Source: Amyelois transitella | Taxonomy: Eukaryota > Arthropoda > Insecta > Lepidoptera > Pyralidae | Direction of reading: 5' to 3' | Length of the DNA stretch: 64,000 nucleotides | Assembly: GCF_032362555.1 (NCBI RefSeq) | Contig: NC_083508.1 | Span: forward strand, 3,439,001-3,503,000 | Shown here: piece by piece, positions 18,414-31,100 of the stretch | Position numbering within the stretch: the stretch's first letter is position 1 | Layout of the letters: every line of letters starts with the position of its first letter | Made by a program: the position numbers and the translations under genes | The notes under the pieces: generated by a model | Databases searched by the model: none | Told to the model about the DNA's origin: nothing | What the model saw: the letters and a program-made list of their open reading frames with translations, nothing else

Positions 18414-19550
18414 CTTGTTGTCAAATCTGGGCAGGACTGGCAGAATTTGATTTCCAAATGAGGAGTCTTGGGAGACGAAATAACCACAGGAGGTAGCGTT
18501 TGCGTGCTGCAGAGCGGCCCTGTGGCTTGTGTTCACTATATTAGCTTCAGGTAATTGTGGAAAGCCCTGAAAAAAAAACAGAGTAAAATAGTTAAACTTT
18601 CACAGAGAAAATATACAAATATGCGACCACAAAAATACAAATTTTTCAAAGTTGTGTCTCTCAGCACTATTTTTGTTTTACAGCTCTACCCTAAATGAAA
18701 AGTACCCTTCAAATCTTGTTGATTTTGATCACCCATGAAATTTTCCATTAGGTGATTTCAGGACACAAAATGTGGAATTTGATCAACCAGGTTCCCAAAA
18801 TAGAATAATCAATCTCAATTTCATAAGGCTTGTAGTGATCTAGTATCACACTGTGAAAATTTATAATAAATAATATAAATAAATCAAATTATAACTTGGG
18901 AACAAACGGACAATCATTCTGGTTTTATATACATAATAAATACATGCACAGAATTATTTCGTCCAGCCAGAGTTGGCAGACAAGTAATTTTGTAATGTCT
19001 ATTTGACAGAGACAAGAGAAGAATTTTGTGTTGTCCATTCATTCTTTGACGCTTGAATACTATAATTATTTGTACAATTAATTTCTCTCATCTTCATCAT
19101 ATATCTTGCTTTTTCACCTACTCTTCTAACTGAGCTTCACCTTCTAAAAAGTAATCCTTACTTTCGTGACTGATGGCTCTACTACATATAAATATGGATT
19201 GACGTAAAATACTCACAGCAGTAGCAGAAACTGGAGGGATGGAGCACATAGGCAATTGACTGACAGGACTTGGCTGGTTGAGGGAAATTAATGTGGCAGT
19301 GAGCGGAGCGACAGCCTGCTTCAACAGCATTTGTTTTTTAAGTTGCAACTCTTCCAATATTTTCCTATTAGTCAGTTCTAGAAATAAAAAATATATAATC
19401 AACCTGTGCATTTTATATATATATAAATTTGCACAGGTTGATTTGACAATACGTTATAGGTTAGGATAGCACTTCATTCTACAGATTGACTTGATTCTCT
19501 ATCGAAATACTTCACTGACCTCTTTGAGCGTTGGGCTGAGGAAACGCCAT
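18411..19550 (-). CDS. INIP: INIP / SOSS complex subunit C, complete
   Basis: SOSS-C is the small subunit of the ssDNA-sensing SOSS complex (with INTS3 and hSSB), which acts at DNA double-strand breaks. Coding exons 19520-19550, 19217-19377 and 18411-18566 join in phase to 115 residues (human 104). The N-terminal motif ELTNRKILEELQLKKQ matches insect SOSS-C. The C-terminal block (HRAALQHANATSCGYFV and SQDSSFGNQILPVLPRFD) is the family signature, matching human GYFITQDSAFGNLILPVLPR. The middle is Pro/Ser-rich and diverged. Intron 1 contains an inverted repeat at 19397-19443. The last exon runs straight into METTL5. An AATAAA-like signal for a monocistronic form could be the one near 17821-17827 in METTL5 intron 1. 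Confidence 0.93.
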
Positions 19551-20544
19551 CTAATTTATGTGAAAATTATAAGAGTTTATGAATAGTATTAAAAATCATG
19601 AACGCCAGTCTCCCAAGTAATGAACAATAATGTTTCGTGAGAAATCCACTTTTATTAATCACTTGTTGATGAGTTTTCATGAAAATTTTTACCAAGACCG
19701 ACTAATTAGGTGTTTTATCAAAAATAGTCTCAGAATCTCAACACATTTATTCACAAAAACAAACAGCAAGGAACAGGCGCAAAGCAAGTTGATAACTTGA
19801 CTTGACTGACAGCCAGATACTTTGCATTGCAGTTACCTGATGATTGTCATGTCATTGTCAACTTCAAAGTAGTTCAAAGTTGATGACGACGACCACTGAA
19901 CTGACCAATGACCATCAAGACACACCTTCAGGGAGCCACACACGTAACGTTGCTAAATAAAAGTAGATACGTGTGTGACGAGCTTCATGTCTTTTTCTTC
20001 GACGAGGGACGAAGGATGATTAAAAATAATTAAGTGGGTCAGGATTGGACTGCCGTTGGCGTCATAACCGTAGAGGGCGACTAAAGGATAAAAGCGCAAT
20101 GGGAGTCAATTGCAGTTCTTGCTGAAGCGAACAGCTAACAATGAAATCATAAATGTGATAAAAACGCTGTGATTAGGTACATAAAAAGACGATAATAGAA
20201 AATTTTTACTACAAATATATTTGAGACTAGCGATGTCCAATATTTGTATAGGTAACCTGTTTTTTTTTTTGAAAATTGAATCTATATCTTAGAAAACAGT
20301 CAAATCGGTGCAATATAGTTTTCGAATATGAGTGCAAACATACAGACCGACAAAACGCCTATTGAAATTCTAAAAATATTATTATTGGCTTAATGTTAGT
20401 CATAAATTAATCTCCTATACCGTTCTTAATGGTTATCTCAGTATATAAGTTACGATTTTATTATAAGTAGGGATATGGATAAATGGATACAACGTATGAA
20501 TCGATAATTCTTACTTTCCTTTCTCAAATAAAAACAGCAGGCAA
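19551..20544. other. Intergenic: INIP promoter side, no gene seen
   Basis: This lies between the INIP start and the BTB-gene 3' end, both on the minus strand. It should hold the INIP (and possibly INIP-METTL5) promoter. It contains scattered short A/T runs and no ORF of note. Confidence 0.5.
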
Positions 20545-23500
20545 TTTTATATAAAAGCATTTATTTTAAAACAATGTAGGTAATAATATACTTTCTGATT
20601 CTTGGCAAAACAGTCTCACGAAAGCAAGTCAACATTTGGCCTCTCTTAAGAATTAACATAAGACTAACATGCGCTGCCATAACTCACAAATTGATTAAAC
20701 TGAAAAAATCAGATAAATAATATTACAAAAGGACATAATATACAATTACTCTCATATTTCTATCTCTCAGTTAGCATTGCATCTCGATTGAGCAATCTTA
20801 GATTAATTTGTATATTAACGTAAATTATTCTAAATAAAAGGGAACATTATCATTACTAGAATTGACTCACGATATATTTTATCAGCATTATATAAAAAAA
20901 GTCCTAGTGTATGTATCTAATTAACAGTTTTCACAGACGCAGACGTTCCAGTCCACAATGAGTTTGTGGTTAGATCGATAAAATTTCAATAAATGCACAA
21001 CAAAAATAGAATTTCAGTTGCCTTCGTCTTTAACGTATTACAAAAATATTTATATTAAAAATTTTGAAATAATTGTAACAGATTTCATATATGTAAACAA
21101 TTTGGAATAATATTGCACAAGCACAAAGCTAAATAATATTTACGTGCATTTTAAAAATACTATTAAATATAATAACAAATCAACACAACATACCAAACTC
21201 TTAGATTTCAATGACTTTTATAATGACACTAAGTTATATGTAATTGAGCAAATGTAAGCAGGCGCAAGTTGTAAGTGAAATGCGAGGTGAATAGGACGTC
21301 TTTCACTGCCATTCAGTCTTATAAAAGAAACTTCACTATTCAGTGTATTAACAACTTAGGTATTTGAAAGATATGGATTGGTGAACATGATTCAATTCAT
21401 AGGAGACTTAAAAGTCAAATAAAGAAAACATACATAGTTTACTAATACATATGCATCGCTTACATTTGCTTAAACGCATTGGGTAACTTATAGATTATTC
21501 AACATATTCCATATGTGATAATACATTTGAAACATCCACTTCGAAAACAACCATCTAGTGTTGATTTGTCCGAAATTATTTTCACAGCACAGGAGCAAAC
21601 ACATTCTGGACTAAATAAAATCTGAAAAATGATAACAACTTTTGTTTTTAAAGACTAGCACTTAATTTTGGCACAACGCTGCGCCGGGCTGGCGCAGTGG
21701 CATCGATGTTGTTCTCTTTTTATATTAAACTTAGTTATTATATCTGCTCAGTGAAAATTTATACACATATTTATTAGGGTTCCATATAACTAATACGATT
21801 GACACTATTCAGGAACGAATTTATTAATTTCACAATAATTATTAATAATAGCAAGCAAAGACAACTATGTAAGCATTTTAATTATATTTGTGCCCAATGT
21901 GTCATGTTCGATGTATCGTTTTACAATTCATTTATGAAACCCTATAAAACTCAATGACCATTAAGGCTGGGAATACACATGTCTTTAGTTGGCACACTTG
22001 CTCCTTGCACAAGCAAACTATTGCAATTATGTATGTGAATACACTGATTGTAAAACCGGCACATGTTAAAAGATTCGTACAAAAATCCAGTATAACTTGT
22101 AAATGTTTTCGCTATGTGCTAGTAAACTTGTACAATGTACGTGTCAATCTTGTATGCAAGGCATGTGTATCGCCACCGTCAAATGGACAGCTGCCATTAC
22201 ACAATAAAATGCAAAATAATGTATATTAAAATTTAGTATATAAAATTATAGTAAATAATTAAAAACTTATTTGAGTAAATAAATTCTCTTGTTCCATTGC
22301 TCATTCAGTGCTATATACAGAGCAGAGTGTAAAAATAACAGTAGGTAATTAAAAGTATACATATCTTTGTTTGACTATAAATTTTACCCTGTTATAAATA
22401 TTGCAATATACTTTGGATTGTGCGGTTTTTAGTTCCTTGGCGCATTATAAATATTTGTGTTTGTTACCGCTTCTTCTGCACTGACGCCTTGGAAGCGGCA
22501 GTAAACTTAGTTTTTAAGTAATATATTTGACGTCAACCAAGTTGTTAAACCATACGACAATTATTAAGCGATATAATAATATCCTATAATAATGAATAAA
22601 AAATTTTGAATTTTTTAATTTTGTGAAAAAAAAATACTACGCCTCTCAAAACGACCACAAAATTTGACACGTTTAAGTTTTTTTATTGTGATATTTTACA
22701 GTTTCTGGCTGCCTCTATGATATGCAATAAATATTTCGAAATGAATTGTCTCCATGCTACACATCGTGTTTATATGTATGTATAAATGTATATAAAGCGA
22801 AAAAGAAGTCTCCAGAAATTGTGGCAAATAAAGATATAGAATAAATGTATTATGCCTACCCCTCCGGGAAAGACGCCTGTTTTTATGTACGAAGTAAAAA
22901 AAAGCAACCTCTGAATGTATGTAGTGTATATTAACCACTTTTATTTTTACACCCTGCTGCATGAGTATTTTACCCCAAACAACACTCTTAGATCCGAACA
23001 TTATTACTTAACACTTTCCCTGTATACATATATTTATAGTCTTGTAAAAGAAACCTTTGAAACCTCATAGGTCATTAACACTACGTGAGAAATTACAAGA
23101 GCATTAGGATACATATTGCTACGAGTTAACTTATATCATTTGGCACTAAATTAACATATTGCATCTCGAGCATTCGTCACAATTTATAAATATAAATGTA
23201 GTCATTAAAATTTTCAATGAATTTATAATAAAATTTACGATTAAATTTTCATTTAGTTTAATTAGCTAATTTTATAATTTCGATTGGGCCAAAGTTTCCA
23301 TGTTTTCTGAACGTATCGGACAAAAACATGCATTGAGCAACCTGGCCGTTTGGCTAACCAGATGGTTTTGGAATGCCTATCAAATATTAAACATACAAAA
23401 ATAAAAACAGACTGTTTTACGGCAAGTAAAATTTGGCAAAATTGAGCATCAAGACTTTCGATTGACATCGTGAAATATTACAATACAAATTATTAAGATT

Positions 23501-25183
23501 TTTTACTTTTTTACTACGTAGCACGTGACTACTAAGATATCCTAACTCTGGTAACTGTAACTTATTCGTAGGTACACCAATGTTCGACAGGCGATAAATA
23601 CGTGCGAACAGTTCCGTGCACAGATCACGGAAACAAGAAAACAAACTCGCAAGCGATGGCTACGAGACTTTAGTCTTCCACAAACCCTTCACGAAACTGA
23701 CTCCAATACACTTTTACAAGTTCCTCTAATGAAAATGCAGACGTATTATTCAAAGGACGAACTGTAAAACCTTTCTAAAAATGCAACAGTCGTTAATCCG
23801 TTGAGTGATATATCAATTTAGTTTTTCAAACAGTGATATGTCTACGACACCATAGTTCTAAAGCCTCGCTTTTCGTAACGCCTTTACAAGACTTCTTACT
23901 CATAACACACAATACAAAATCGTATAAAACCACAACACCATTTTCATTGCACACGAAATGCTCTCCTTGGAACGCGCAGCTAATACATACGTATTATGTA
24001 TAAGATTTTTACTATTACCATCACATTTCACTCAAGGCGTTTACCCACTACTCGAACTTTCTTATTTTCATTCCTATCTGTATATCACAACATATCTAGT
24101 ATTTTTTTATAAAACTTCCCTTCTCCTGTTTCTATGATCTGACGTACGTATTTATGTATACGTGTACAAGACGTACAAAAAGATATGATTTTTTCATGTG
24201 ACATGTATTAATTATTATGAGGATTTAGTTATCGTTCAAAAGAACCAACTGTGGACTTTTCAAGTATTTTTTAAATTTACTAACTACATTTTATAACAAC
24301 TTGGTTAAAATAGTATTTAAAAATTATAAACAAATCTTTATCAAATAATAGTTTAGTTATTGCTTCATTTGATATGATATATCATCCGTGCGATGTGAAG
24401 GTGCGATCCCGTCCGCGGCCGGCGTACGCTGCGTACGGTGCTTGCGGCGCGGAGACGCGAACGGATGACTGTCACTAACTACTTACCGTACGGACATACA
24501 GATAACCCGTACGATCGATAATAATTACGTTAATAACTCCTTAAATGTATATTTAAAAATATGACTGCTTTATATCCATCGTGATCACAGCTCTCCGAAG
24601 ACTTTACTAAATCCGAACCTGACATTCCAAAATAAATTCTTTATCATTTACACCTATAAAACGAAATGACTATAATATTTCTATGTTAGTCCTAAAAATT
24701 ATGCCATTTTGATATATTTACTTTGCAATTGCAACGGTCCCTCGTTCAGCACTTAAATGCCTCATATACAAATTTTAACGTAACATTGAAAATGACTGTT
24801 CTTTATAAAATAAAGGAAGCAATTAAACGACTAATCACGAAATGAATTTTAGAAAACAAGCGGCAGTGTTCGCGAAAATTCGTGCAATAGAACCTAACTA
24901 CAAAACATGTCTTAGGAACCTGATAAATTATTGCTAGAGCTTCGGGCGTCCCCCTTACGAACGACAATGCGTCCCCGGCGTGGCCGGCGGACACATAACG
25001 AGATAAAATCTTATCAGTAGCCAATAGAAAAATATCACCTAAATAAATATGAATATTTTACACGGGCGATGCGCGCCGTCGCGCGTCGGGCGCTGAGTAT
25101 CGTAGACTTTGTTTTTGGTAAAAAATAACAAGATTATGAAATTGATATGCAACAGTCGGGCGGAGCCGGGCGGCGGCGCGGCA
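20545..25183 (-). other. Long 3' UTR of the BEN isoform of the BTB gene
   Basis: The BEN branch stops at 25184-25186 within its last exon, and nothing coding follows on the minus strand down to an AATAAA at 20560-20565. The stretch of about 4.6 kb is AT-rich with TGTA- and ATTTA-type words throughout, typical of long regulated 3' UTRs. A small LINE tail fragment (about 22850-22895, plus strand) lies in it. A GC-rich island is at about 24395-24475. That the UTR is one unbroken exon is inferred, not shown. Confidence 0.5.
20560..20565 (-). terminator. Polyadenylation signal, BEN isoform of the BTB gene
   Basis: TTTATT on the plus strand gives AATAAA on the minus strand. It is the distal candidate before sequence character changes toward the INIP promoter. 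Confidence 0.35.
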
Positions 25184-28100
25184 TCACTGCGGCTCCTCCG
25201 CCGCCGCGTCCCCCCCGCCGCCGCCGCCGCACCCGCCGCCGGGGCCCTTCGGGGAATCGCTGCAACAAAAAGAAATCAATTAGGTGCTATTAAAAACACA
25301 ATAATGATAGTGCGAACGCTCATCGAATATAACTCCATGGACTTAATAAATTAACACCACTGTTCGGTAGTTGCATTGTCCTGGTCCCTTCTCTGATGGT
25401 GGCACAAAGGGGAACAATACAGAAAAAGTGGACGATGTAATTTTAAATTGCAGGGCGTGGACCTATAGAATTTTAAAAACTTGGATTGTTCACAGAAATA
25501 TATTATGTGGGTTCAAGGACGAATCATCTTTCTAATTGGCAAACAAAAGTTACCCGCTACTAACGCCATAGATTCTTACTTTGGACTAGCCAGCATTTAG
25601 TTTTAGTAAGTTCTATGAACTACTTAGTTCCAGACTTATACAACTTATTAGGGCAAGATGAACCTGTAATATTTAATGAAGGGTAAGGCCTTTTCGCTGA
25701 ACCTCAAAAAATCTTGATAAATGATTATTACTTTTTATCCCATCATCTGCCTCTTACTCTGCATGCATCCCAGAAGTAAGGCAGTGTCATTTTTGTAAAA
25801 AAAAATATTGTATTTTTTTTCTATAGACAATAAAGAAGAATCTAATACACCCATGGTATCAAATATTCTCATGGTGCTGGGTGTACTCTACACAACCCGT
25901 AAAAACTCTTCCAAAGCTTTGCCCACTGCTTAAATATTTCCTTAAGCCGTTTTTACGCTAATTCAGAAGCTTGTTTTCCTCCTCCTGGCTTTAGTCCTCG
26001 CCACTCTGGAGAGGAGCCCGGAGTTTGCCTTTGACTATTGCGAGAACCTGTGCTTTAAGCGCATCACGCATTTTTGACCGGACTCCTTACCGATTCGAAT
26101 TCCGAAGCTCACAGCGGTAAAGAACTAAAAAACTTACAAATTAGAGAATGATGGACGCGAACTGCCCGAAGGCGCGTCGTCGCAGGCCGGGGGCCGCGCC
26201 GCAGCCGACAGTAAGTAGTTGGTCGACTCACTGAAACAATTCGAAAGCCTACTTCAAATTGTATTACTGTCTCGAGTGCACAGATAAAGGGTTCGTGTAC
26301 CATCGACCACTTAGGGTATTTAATAATTCGATTTTGCAAAATTCCCGTAAGACTTTACTCTTTATAATATAGTAGAAACCGAAGAATAAAGATAGTTTTG
26401 ACTGTGGATGAAACGAAAAAAGTATGCAGGAATCTTGGCAAGTGAAAACATGTTGTCACTGCCTACCCACCGGGAAAGAAGCGTGATTTTTTTGTACATA
26501 TATTATGTACCTATGTACAAAAACTTATTTTTACAAGGAACCCATGCAATATCGATTGTAGTCTTTTACATAAATTGATACAAATATAACTTCTATAATT
26601 GGCAATAGAAAAGTTAACTTTTGAAACAAACGTGAAATTCGTAGGTTACATGATTATAAAAATTTCGGAAAATTTCCCGTATGTACTCTTTATTAAAGCT
26701 CAAAATTGAACGCTTTACAATTTATGGTGCAATTTAGACTTTCTCTTATGTTTTATACTTATTAACAAATGAAACGAGCGTATAAAACAAGACATTTCAT
26801 CGATATGTATATAATGTTTATGTACTACTAGCTTTTACCCGCAACTTCTCCCGCGCGAATTTAACGCCACCTATAAGAGAAAACAGGTCTTTCGCAAATT
26901 CCACGGGAAGTTTTTACCGAGATGAAAGGCACCCTATGACCTCCAGACTCGTAATAATCTATGTATACGCGAAATTTCAAAAATATTAGTTCAGTAGATA
27001 ATGCGTGAAGGGCTAACAAACAAACAACTTACTTCCGCATTTATAATATTAGTTGGGGTATATGGAGGGCAGAGTGTACCTCCATTATGACCTTATCGTA
27101 CATGTCAAACCTCGGGGTTTTCCGACGGTGCGAAGTACAAAATTCACATAAATCGGAATATAAATTATTATCGTAAATAATAAAAATAACATACTAAGTT
27201 CTAATTAGAAAAAAAGTGTGACAACCAACATTTTTTGTAATATTGGTCATACGGATGTGGTTGAAAGCGATAAACATAGACTTTACTACGAGTTTTTCTA
27301 ATGGGGGTGCGCCTGGAGCGTGAAAAATATTAACTTAACATATCAAGGGCCCAGATTAATTTTGGCCGAATATTGCGGTAATGTGTTGTGAATAAAAAAA
27401 AATATTCTATTTATATTTTAAAGTTACGCAATTGATAATTGATAAATTCAATAAAAACATAATTAACAGTAATAAACAATGTGAATGTGCAATGTTCATG
27501 AATGTACCACAAACAATGATGGACAGTGAAAAGGTCCTGACTCAGCATAATGTCGCAGGTGTAGGCACCGCGACGCTGATGAATTATTATGTAAAATATA
27601 GTATCGTTAAGTTTTTATCTCCCATAACATAGTCCACCAAGTCTCAAACTACCTATCTTTGGGTCTACCGGTGTTATTTGCGCATATTTAATTTATAGGA
27701 GAGTGTGGAGGGAATGGTCGGAGTGGGAAGACCTAGACGAACGTATCTTGATCAAATTAAGGACGTTCTGGTAAAGGGTCAGGTCAAAAGTACCAGAAAC
27801 CGCCGAGCTTGTATGAAGAGAGTTATGAATGTGGATGAAGCGAAGGAAGTATGCAGAGATCGTGGCAAGTGGAAAGAGGTAGTCTCTGCCTACCCCTCCG
27901 GGAAAGAGGCGTGATTTTATGTATGTATGTATGTATTTAATTTATATTTTCTCTTTATGGAGAAAATCTCTTTATAGAGCAATGGCCCTAAATATTCGAC
28001 GAAGTTGACCCTTCCTACATATCTTTTACCGACCTCTATTCATACATTCGCTCAACATACCCTTTGTAGTTTTGTCTATTATTATACTGTTGACGAAAGT

Positions 28101-31100
28101 TTTAGAGAAATTTTCAAAAAACATATTGTTCTTCATATAATTAAATCTTAAAATAAATCTTCACCCGATTTTAATGAGAAATATAATTATCGTCTTGTCA
28201 TGGTGTAGGTACGGTCAACCGAACAAGCCAGAAAAAAGGAGTTTAACCGCCATTTTATTAATTTGACCTTTAATGGTTTGATAAGAGTATCGTCATTGAC
28301 CAGAGACGTGATGATTTCGTGCCTATGCAAAAATATTTTTGTGAGAAAAACACATAATTTTTTTGCTCATTTTTGGAATCATATTTTATAAGGTTTGAAG
28401 ATACATTGTCTATCGCAAAATGAAGATATTTCTAAATTCATCGCACATTGTCAGCGCTTTTAAGATTCAATGTAAGTAGTATTGCCTTAAATAAAAAATT
28501 AATATTTCTGATGATTTCTGCAGGTAGCATGATGACAAAGGTTTCCGTAACCCAACCCTTTGCACCTTGCGATTCGCCAAATTTTATCATGCGAACGGCT
28601 GTTATTTCGAATTGCTTCGCCACATTTCCCTTCGCCGATAATATAATTAGGGGATTATCAAGGCAAAAGTGAATAGGCACTATTTGAGCTTACGTGCACC
28701 GCCTAAAACCTTATCTGCTTACCACCAGGCAGATTGAGGTCAAGCGCCCTTAAATATATTATACGAGTATAACGAAAACTTCCACGCCCTAATACGAAAC
28801 CCCCTATTATAAGGACTTGCCAAGAACAAACTAAAAACATATTATTTATCATAATTTTCCATTAAGTTGTTGCGATAAAGACAATGATGTAATATCTATA
28901 TTCGTCACACAATATATCGTTGTTATGGTGCCTTGGTCTCATTCAAAGATGATTCAACATTTTTGCCATCGAGACACCGGGCCCCCTGCCTTGTTATGGT
29001 GATATGGTTATCATCATAGGCCGAACGTGCTTATGGTGATAAGTGATAACACAAGGTTCATGTTTACATTCTTATAGTGATTTCTTTTGTTATCTCAACT
29101 CAATTGCTGTTATCGCGAATATTTCCTCGTGTCACAAATATAGCATTTGTTACTTGAAGTGTACCTACATCAAGTAACAAATGCTTTATTTGTATATTTC
29201 TAGCGCGGGTTGGTTCAGTGATGGGACATTATAACTGCTGATATTTGTCGCTTGTGATGTCATTAAGTCTTCCTAATTCATACACTACACATATGGCCGC
29301 CGCATAAGTAGTACCCTTTTGAAGTGTTTCAACTTAATGAAGATATCTAGATAATCTTATCAATTAATCTTATTAATAAAAAATAGTGTCTACTACATAA
29401 TCTAATCAGAGCAATGTAAATCAGAAAGAAGCAAGTTCAAAAGAGTCAGTCATATCAAGGTATCAGTATGAATTCCAACGTTCCAACTAAAATTCTAAAG
29501 TTAAAAAAATCTATATCCTTTCGATAATCGCAAAAATGACCACACCGGCTCCATTTTTCTGTGACATGACAGACGTCCCAACGCGTCTTCACGGGTAAAT
29601 AGCCATCACTACTGTCCGAATTTATCCGATATCGTAGCGAGCTTTGCCACCCGCTATCTTTACGATACGGTGACGATAACCTCACAAACTCTGCCGCGTA
29701 AACGCTGCATTTACCAAGGCGTTTGTATGGTGTGGAAGTTCTTATCATCCGACATGGATAGCAAATAAGATTAAGCATAGAGCACGCTTATGTAGCATTA
29801 TGTTGTATTATGGTGCAATAAAGACGTTTGGTTTCCGGCATCTGTTGTACTTAAAAATTGGCAAATGCACTTACAACTAGTGTATCAAAATAACTAAGGG
29901 CGTGTTTACTAAGCTAACTGTAAATTAGTTTAATCAAACCTGATAATGCAATCAAGAATGATAAAATAGATAAAGCGGAAATAAAAGCTATATAAAGAAT
30001 TATATTAAAAAATAAAACAAATCACGGGCAGCCATCACAAGATATTTTGTGATTTGGATGGAGAGTTTATCTATATAGACAAATAAACAATAATAAATAG
30101 CCAAATAAACATACCAGACCCAGGTCAATCAGAAAAACAATTTTGTAAGTTAGAGGCAAGAGCAAAGGCAGATAAAATACTACAAGTGATGGAAAAATAC
30201 TCGTTAGAACGTGCATAGTATTTTGGTAAATTGGGCATACAAGCAACAAAATTGAAAATGTCACCTGGCGGTTCTCATCCTGAGCGCCGCGCAGTTCTCC
30301 TTGCACTTGTAGGCTAGCACCTGCTTGATGCGGCTGACCTCCACGTCGGGGAAATGGCGGCTCACGTACGATATGAGAGCATGAACTCTGCGTCTGTCCA
30401 AAGGGGGTTTAGTCGGGCGCGACTCCTGTCCGGCCCTTGACCATCGCTGTCCGGTCACCGAGCAAGTCGCCAATTCTATAGGCGAGAACAAAGCCGCTGC
30501 AAGCCCTCGTGTCACCTTCCTGTAGTCACCCCACTTCACCCCCCGGAGCAACTCCTCGCGAATCTCCACGCCCTCGCCAAGCTTTATCTGTGAAATGTGA
30601 CGTAAACCGCTCGTGAAATAATCGCGACACTCACTCGACCGATAACAGTGATGATACTATGATATTGTTTTGCTTATAACTTTAAACCCTTAAAGATAAA
30701 TGATAACAATTTTTTGTGCATGTACCTTTACTATATCGTATCGTGTAAATTTTATTTCCTATTCATAATTATGGTGTGTGACGAAACCAAAGAATCCACG
30801 TTGTTACGACAATATATGTCTATAATTTAATGATAAAGAAGTAACTATTTGTAAATACTACTGATAACGGGCCATAAAATTATATACGTTCGTATAATTA
30901 ACTAGCGTCCCCATAACACTTATCTTTTACCGTTCCATTAAACTAACAAACAAGACTAATGTGTATTTTGATGTACCATGTTAAAATATTTGTTGCGGAT
31001 GAAACAATGTTATTTCTTGATAAAAATGTGTGTATTTTCGTGCCTTTGAAGTCGCATTCATTACACCCACTATGCAACAATTGACCCATTTACTTTTTCT

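Larger units (their letters stand above)
26231..30264 (-). other. Intron between BEN exon and penultimate exon
   Basis: Apart from the LINE pieces, one dispersed repeat and a 16-bp perfect inverted repeat at 29142-29185, I find no conserved ORF. A 100-codon frame at 29455-29778 (minus) has several Cys residues but no recognisable domain or neat splice borders. A partial SINE body lies near 30093-30145. Confidence 0.45.

Noticed and set aside
25140-25260. Plus-strand Ala/Pro-rich peptide
   Set aside because: It is the complement of the Gly-rich end of the BEN isoform.
28438-28680. ORFs open on both strands
   Set aside because: Neither translation shows a domain or splice borders; probably chance in an intron.
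29455-29778. Cys-containing minus-strand ORF as another alternative BTB-gene exon
   Set aside because: No recognisable zinc-finger spacing and no acceptor or donor in the needed phase.
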